DNA of 19,899 bases from Pseudomonadota bacterium (GTDB lineage Bacteria; Pseudomonadota; Alphaproteobacteria; Rhodobacterales; Rhodobacteraceae), in contig JAQBUS010000003.1 in assembly GCA_027623875.1 (NCBI GenBank), forward strand, positions 1 through 19,899, written 5' to 3'. The notes beneath the pieces were generated by a model. It was not told where the DNA came from and did not search any database. It was given only the letters and a program-made list of their open reading frames with translations. Positions within the stretch are counted from its first letter, which is position 1. Each line of letters starts with the position of its first letter. Shown here piece after piece: positions 15,424 through 19,899 of this stretch. Made by a program: the position numbers and the translations under genes.

Positions 15424-18400
15424 TTGAGAATTTCTAAATTGAGATTAAATGGCTTTAAAAGCTTTGTTGACCCAACCGATTTAATAATTTCAGATGGGTT
15501 AACCGGAGTGGTGGGCCCCAACGGGTGTGGTAAGTCAAATTTACTCGAAGCATTGCGGTGGGTTATGGGTGAAAATAGACCGTCTGCGATACGAGGCGGT
15601 GAGATGGATGATGTTATTTTTGCTGGGGCGGCATCCCGCCCAGCAAAGAATTTTGCTGAAGTTGCCTTAAAGATCGATAATTCTGATCGATCGGCTCCCA
15701 GAGAATTTGATAAGTTTGATAGTTTTGATGTTCTGAGACGAATTACTAGAGATTCAGGTTCTGCATACAAAGTTAACGGTAAAGATTACAGGGCTCGAGA
15801 TGTTCAAATGCTTTTTGCTGATGCATCAACTGGCGCTCATTCCCCAGCTTTAGTACGACAAGGGCAAATCTCAGAATTAATTAATTCTAAACCTAAATCA
15901 AGGCGACGTATACTAGAAGAGGCCGCTGGAATTTCGGGACTATATCAACGGCGCCATGAGGCAGAACTTAAATTATCTGGAGCGGAGGTAAACCTCGCGC
16001 GAATAGATGATATCTTAGAGCAGCTCTTGACTCAATTGGGGCAACTGTCTCGACAGGCAAAGCAGGCAATACGATATAGGGAGATTGGCGATGATATTAG
16101 AAATTTCGAAGGAAAATTGCTTTACCGTAGATGGAATGAAGCAGAGGATTCTAGGTTAAGGGCAGACAGCTCTCTAAATATATCTCTAAATTTAGCCAGT
16201 GAAACGAATAAATCCGCTGAGAGAGATAGAGAAATTAGGGAACTAAGTGAAATTAACTTACCAGCTCTGAAAGAAGAGGAATCTACGACAATATTATCTC
16301 TTCAGAGACTTAAAGCTGACATGGAAGCTTTAAAGGATAAGGAATTTCAGGCGACTCAAGCAATCTCTAACTTAACTGAAGCTCTAAAGCAGTTAAAAGT
16401 TGATCTTAGTAGGGAGTCGTTACTGAACTCGGATGCTTATGAAACCTTAGAAGGCTTAAAGACTGAAAGGGCTAAACTTCAGGATGTTTCTGGCAGTTAT
16501 GAAAAAAAACTTGCCGAAGTTATAGAACATGCCCGGTCTTCTTCGGTAAAACTTCAACAGTTTGAGGCGGAATTTTCTGAAAAAAATGAGGGCGTTGCTC
16601 GCCTGTCAGCTAAACATCAGGCTGCGGATAGATTGTTTGAGGATTTGAATGCGACTTTAGTTAGGGTCGTCGAGGAGGAAAAGAAATCCAATTCTGAGCT
16701 AGAGCTTTCTCGATCAAATGTTGAAGGTGCAGAACTTAATTTCACTAAGTCAGAAAAGAACTTCCAGGATGCAAAAGCTGCATTCGAGCAGGTCGATAAA
16801 GAGCTTGGGGTAATAGATTCTCTGAGAAATGAAATACAAACCAGGGAGGCTCAGGCTCGGATAGTTTCCTCTGAATCCCAAGGAAATTCCAACGCCCTTC
16901 GCGCTGAGGTGAATTCATTGGCTAGATTGTTGGAGCGGGATACTGCAGATTCGGAACAACTTATAGACCAAATTAAAGTTGAGAAAGGATATGAGTTGGC
17001 TCTGGGGGCCGCTTTTCAAGATGAGCTACGCAATCCAGTTTTGGACAATCAAAATGGAAGTGGCTGGTTGAAATTTGATGAATATCCAGAGTCTCAGTCA
17101 CTTCCTGATAATGCAGAACCACTTTCTTATTATGTTCAGGCCCCTGGTGCAGTCGCTCGGAGAATTTCGCAGGTCGGGGTGGTTGATAAAATGGTTGGGA
17201 TGGAAATGCAGCTTAAGCTGAAGCCCGGTCAAAGGATTGTTTCAAAAGAGGGAGACCTATGGCGTTGGGATGGTTTTAAAATTGAAGCTGCAGACGCCTC
17301 GTCGACATCTGCGATACGTTTGCAGCAGTTAAATAAACTGGAAGAGCTGAAGCAAGAGTCAGAACGTGTGAGCTCCGAGTCTGTGGGATCTAAGCAAGCT
17401 CATAACGTTCTGTTAGAAGAGCTTCAAAAGCTGACGCTTGCGGATCAGGTTGCTAGGGTTTCCAGACAGGAGGCTGATAGGCTTATGACACTTGCTAATC
17501 GAGCAATGAGTAACTCTGAAAGCGAAAAAAGTGTGTCATTAGGTCGAGTAGAAAACTTTCTACTGTCTGTTGCTAGAAATAATCAAGAAGCTTTGACTAC
17601 GAGAAAGAGGATTTCAGAAGTACGGGAGACTCTTAGCTCTCTTGAAAGTTTAGAGGTCGTTAGGTTTCAGGCAAATGAATTGAAAGAGAAGGTGGATAAA
17701 GCAAGGACAGATATGATTACCAAGAGGTCGATGTCTGAAGAGCTTAGAAAAGAAGAAGAAGTTAGATGTGCTAGGCTGATAGATATTGAACAGCTCATGG
17801 GTGTCTGGACAGCAAGGTTGCAAACAGCTGAAGAAAGGTCACAACAAATGAAACTCAGGGAAAGTTCCATGGAAATGGAACTAAGTAAATCTCTGGAGCG
17901 TCCTGACCAGATAGCTATGCAGCGCGATCAATTAAAGTCCCATTTAGAATTAGCAGAGCATAAAGCGGTTAAGGCATCTGCGAATCTTGTTTCTGCTGAA
18001 ACTCATTTGCGGTTAGCCCTGGAAGACGAACGCAACTCTGAACGAAAAGCCTCGGAAGCTCGTGAGCAGAGAGCTCGATCAGAAGTTGTCTTAGAATCCG
18101 CACTAATTGTTCTCGATCAATGGTCGCAAAGAATAATCGACGAGCAGGGCTACAAACCTGAAGAGTTGCTAGAACAACTAGGTTTAGATCCGAGCGGCTT
18201 GCCTAGTGCAGACAAACTTGAGGAGTCTCTTGATAAGTTAAGGAAACAAAGAGATTCCTTAGGGGCTGTTAATCTAAGAGCAGAAGAAGACTCCAAAGCA
18301 GTCCAGGAAGAGCACGATACGCTTAAGTTAGAAAAAGATGACCTAGACGAGGCAATCCGAAAACTGCGCTCAGGAATTTCATCGCTAAACCGAGAAGGTA

Positions 18401-18879
18401 GAGAAAGAATATTGACAGCTTTCGAACAGGTTAATGAAAACTTTGGTAATTTATTTAAGCATCTTTTCAATGGAGGAGAGGGGAAGCTCGTAATGGTGGA
18501 GAGTGAAGATCCATTAGATGCGGGTTTAGAAATTATGTGTCAACCACCTGGAAAGAAATTATCGACTCTTTCACTTTTGTCCGGGGGAGAACAAACGTTA
18601 ACGGCGCTAGCACTTATTTTTGCTGTATTTTTGGCAAATCCAGCGCCACTTTGTGTTTTGGATGAGGTGGACGCTCCTTTAGATGACGCTAATGTGACGC
18701 GGTTTTGTGACCTGTTAGACGAGATGACTCGTCAAACAGAAACCCGTTTTCTCATAATTACTCATCATGCAGTAACTATGTCCAGAATGGACCGTCTTTT
18801 TGGGATTACAATGGGCGAGCTAGGCGTTAGCCAGTTGGTATCTGTAGACTTGAAAAAAGCTGAAAGACTAGTGGCCTAA
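15424..18879 (+). CDS. smc: chromosome condensation and segregation ATPase SMC
   Basis: A 1151-residue SMC, the ATPase that with ScpA and ScpB folds and separates the chromosome. The N-terminal head has Walker A GPNGCGKS (31-38). The C-terminal head has the ABC signature LSGGE (1052-1056) and Walker B LCVLDEVDAP with D1080 and E1081. Two long charged coiled-coil arms flank a hinge at roughly residues 520-625. The hinge is of the atypical alphaproteobacterial kind, ending LKPGQRIVSKEGDLWRWDGF instead of a glycine-rich motif. The start is a TTG at 15424. It has GAGAG eight bases upstream, gives the family N-terminus (M)RISKLRLNGFKSF, and gives the length recalled for Rhodobacterales SMC. An in-frame TTG at 15379 would add 15 unconserved residues. 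Confidence 0.95.
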   Translation: MRISKLRLNGFKSFVDPTDLIISDGLTGVVGPNGCGKSNLLEALRWVMGENRPSAIRGGEMDDVIFAGAASRPAKNFAEVALKIDNSDRSAPREFDKFDSFDVLRRITRDSGSAYKVNGKDYRARDVQMLFADASTGAHSPALVRQGQISELINSKPKSRRRILEEAAGISGLYQRRHEAELKLSGAEVNLARIDDILEQLLTQLGQLSRQAKQAIRYREIGDDIRNFEGKLLYRRWNEAEDSRLRADSSLNISLNLASETNKSAERDREIRELSEINLPALKEEESTTILSLQRLKADMEALKDKEFQATQAISNLTEALKQLKVDLSRESLLNSDAYETLEGLKTERAKLQDVSGSYEKKLAEVIEHARSSSVKLQQFEAEFSEKNEGVARLSAKHQAADRLFEDLNATLVRVVEEEKKSNSELELSRSNVEGAELNFTKSEKNFQDAKAAFEQVDKELGVIDSLRNEIQTREAQARIVSSESQGNSNALRAEVNSLARLLERDTADSEQLIDQIKVEKGYELALGAAFQDELRNPVLDNQNGSGWLKFDEYPESQSLPDNAEPLSYYVQAPGAVARRISQVGVVDKMVGMEMQLKLKPGQRIVSKEGDLWRWDGFKIEAADASSTSAIRLQQLNKLEELKQESERVSSESVGSKQAHNVLLEELQKLTLADQVARVSRQEADRLMTLANRAMSNSESEKSVSLGRVENFLLSVARNNQEALTTRKRISEVRETLSSLESLEVVRFQANELKEKVDKARTDMITKRSMSEELRKEEEVRCARLIDIEQLMGVWTARLQTAEERSQQMKLRESSMEMELSKSLERPDQIAMQRDQLKSHLELAEHKAVKASANLVSAETHLRLALEDERNSERKASEAREQRARSEVVLESALIVLDQWSQRIIDEQGYKPEELLEQLGLDPSGLPSADKLEESLDKLRKQRDSLGAVNLRAEEDSKAVQEEHDTLKLEKDDLDEAIRKLRSGISSLNREGRERILTAFEQVNENFGNLFKHLFNGGEGKLVMVESEDPLDAGLEIMCQPPGKKLSTLSLLSGGEQTLTALALIFAVFLANPAPLCVLDEVDAPLDDANVTRFCDLLDEMTRQTETRFLIITHHAVTMSRMDRLFGITMGELGVSQLVSVDLKKAERLVA

Positions 18880-18922
18880 ACTATATAGAAATAACCTGCG
18901 TGTGAGCTTTGAAAACAATAAA

Positions 18923-19899
18923 TTAACTTAATTTTTCTAACAAGATTCTGGTAGGCCAACTATCCGCTGGTAACCCGTTTCTTATTTGTTCTTTTCTAAC
19001 TGCTGCACGGGTTTTTGCCCCAAGAATTCCGTCTATTTCTCCCATATTGTAACCTAATATTTTCAATATTTCTTGCAACATTTTCATTTGATCTAACGAA
19101 AGTGCTGGAATTGGAGATCCAACTGTATATTTTTCTTCACCGGAGAGAAGAGTCGCGAAATAGGCTGCTGTTGTAACATAGACATAGCTTTTGTTCCACT
19201 CGAAAAGGACATTAAAGTTAGGGTAAGTAATAAATGCTGGCCCCTTTCTACCCATTGGTAAAATAATTGAACTTTCTACTCCAGACTGAAAATTGCCCGA
19301 GCGTGCTTTTACGCCCATTTGAATCCAGTCTTTGATTGGTAGAGTTTTATCTAAACCAGTTAGGGACCAATCCATATGTGCTGGCACCGATACTTCTTGC
19401 ATCCAGGGTTGGTTCGAATTCCAACCCATCGAAATCAAAGTTTCGGCTGTCGAATATAGAGCATCTGCAGGCGATTTTATTATATCAATTAACCCATCAT
19501 TATCACCATCGCGAGCATTTTCTAAAATATCCAAGGGTAGCATTTGGAGCATGCCTATTTCACCAGCCCAGGCCCCTTTAGTATTCCTTACATCAAACTG
19601 ATTTCTTTTAAATAACTCTAAGGCTCCGAATAACTGCTGCTGAAAGAGCTTTGGCCTCCTACAGTCATGGCTAAGTGTAATTAAAGCATTCAAAGTATTG
19701 TAATTACCTTGAACGGCCCCAAAATCTGTTTCCAATGCCCAAAATGCCAATAGAATTCCCCGAGGAACTCCATATGTTTCTTCGATGGCATCGAACACGT
19801 TCTTATATTTTTTATCATTTATGGCGGCGTGTTTTATTCGGTGATTAGAGATAGCTGCACCTGAAAATTCCAGAAAGCTCTTTGTAAATATTCCTTGGG
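18923..19899 (-). CDS. MltB-family lytic murein transglycosylase with peptidoglycan-binding domain (partial, runs off the right edge)
   Basis: The frame stays open from the window edge for 324 codons to TAA at 18923. It begins mid-protein at QGIFTKSFLEFSGAAISN. A GTG at 19798 is internal, not the start, because homologous sequence continues upstream of it. The SLT_2 (MltB) catalytic block is GILLAFWALETDFG, with the catalytic glutamate codon at 19732-19730, followed by GNYNTLNALITLSHDC. A block with GEIGMLQMLP and the DGDNDGLIDI segment follows. The last 60 or so residues (LSLDQMKMLQEILKILGY, then DGILGAKTRAAV) form a PG_binding_1 domain. It should cleave peptidoglycan in the periplasm. Any signal peptide lies outside the window. 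It converges on smc with a 43-base gap. Confidence 0.92.
   Translation of the reverse strand, partial: QGIFTKSFLEFSGAAISNHRIKHAAINDKKYKNVFDAIEETYGVPRGILLAFWALETDFGAVQGNYNTLNALITLSHDCRRPKLFQQQLFGALELFKRNQFDVRNTKGAWAGEIGMLQMLPLDILENARDGDNDGLIDIIKSPADALYSTAETLISMGWNSNQPWMQEVSVPAHMDWSLTGLDKTLPIKDWIQMGVKARSGNFQSGVESSIILPMGRKGPAFITYPNFNVLFEWNKSYVYVTTAAYFATLLSGEEKYTVGSPIPALSLDQMKMLQEILKILGYNMGEIDGILGAKTRAAVRKEQIRNGLPADSWPTRILLEKLS

Overview
The window looks like chromosomal DNA of an AT-rich (about 40% GC by eye) alphaproteobacterium, most likely a marine, Rhodobacterales-like lineage. The evidence is protein-level resemblance recalled from known families: the KGK-LADKR...KRDW-RQKSRLLK tail of SmpB, a 1151-residue SMC with the atypical alphaproteobacterial hinge, the sseA-smpB-dapA order, and a CobN/CobO (aerobic-route) cobalamin gene set. 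Coding density is high and intergenic gaps are short. I see no tRNA, rRNA, insertion sequence, prophage or CRISPR array.

Layout. Positions 1-1641 (minus strand) hold dapA, smpB and the 5' end of sseA. Positions 1783-3738 (plus) hold an exported Slt-type lytic transglycosylase. It converges, with an 11-base overlap, on an EamA/DMT transporter whose start codon directly follows the stop of mnmD (3728-5260, minus). A FAD oxidoreductase resembling the second half of E. coli MnmC is divergent from mnmD (5318-6346, plus), so the two MnmC halves appear as two divergent genes. An orphan thiamine-pyrophosphate enzyme follows (6463-8124, plus).

Positions 8132-15217 (minus) form a cobalt/cobalamin module read in the order cobalamin riboswitch, cbtB, cbtA, cobW, a GNAT acetyltransferase, cobN, cobO. 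It makes sense as one supply line: CbtBA is a predicted cobalt importer, CobW a GTP-dependent metal chaperone with a histidine-rich loop, CobN the large cobaltochelatase subunit, and CobO the corrinoid adenosyltransferase acting soon after cobalt insertion. The riboswitch should shut down at least the proximal genes when B12 is plentiful. The GNAT gene is coupled to both neighbours by one-base stop/start overlaps and its role is unknown. CobS, CobT and the ring-building enzymes are not in the window.

Positions 15424-18879 (plus) encode the chromosome condensation ATPase SMC. Positions 18923-19899 (minus) hold an MltB-family lytic transglycosylase with a C-terminal peptidoglycan-binding domain, cut by the window edge.

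Most of the window is well-known housekeeping or cofactor genes. I did not find a convincing new defence or mobile system. The points most worth checking are the GNAT inside the cobalt operon, the hexamer microsatellite encoding the CobW metal loop, the split MnmC pair, the orphan TPP enzyme and the riboswitch leader. Several start codons were moved on the basis of ribosome-binding sites and family N-termini (dapA, slt, the FAD oxidoreductase, the TPP enzyme, cbtB, smc).
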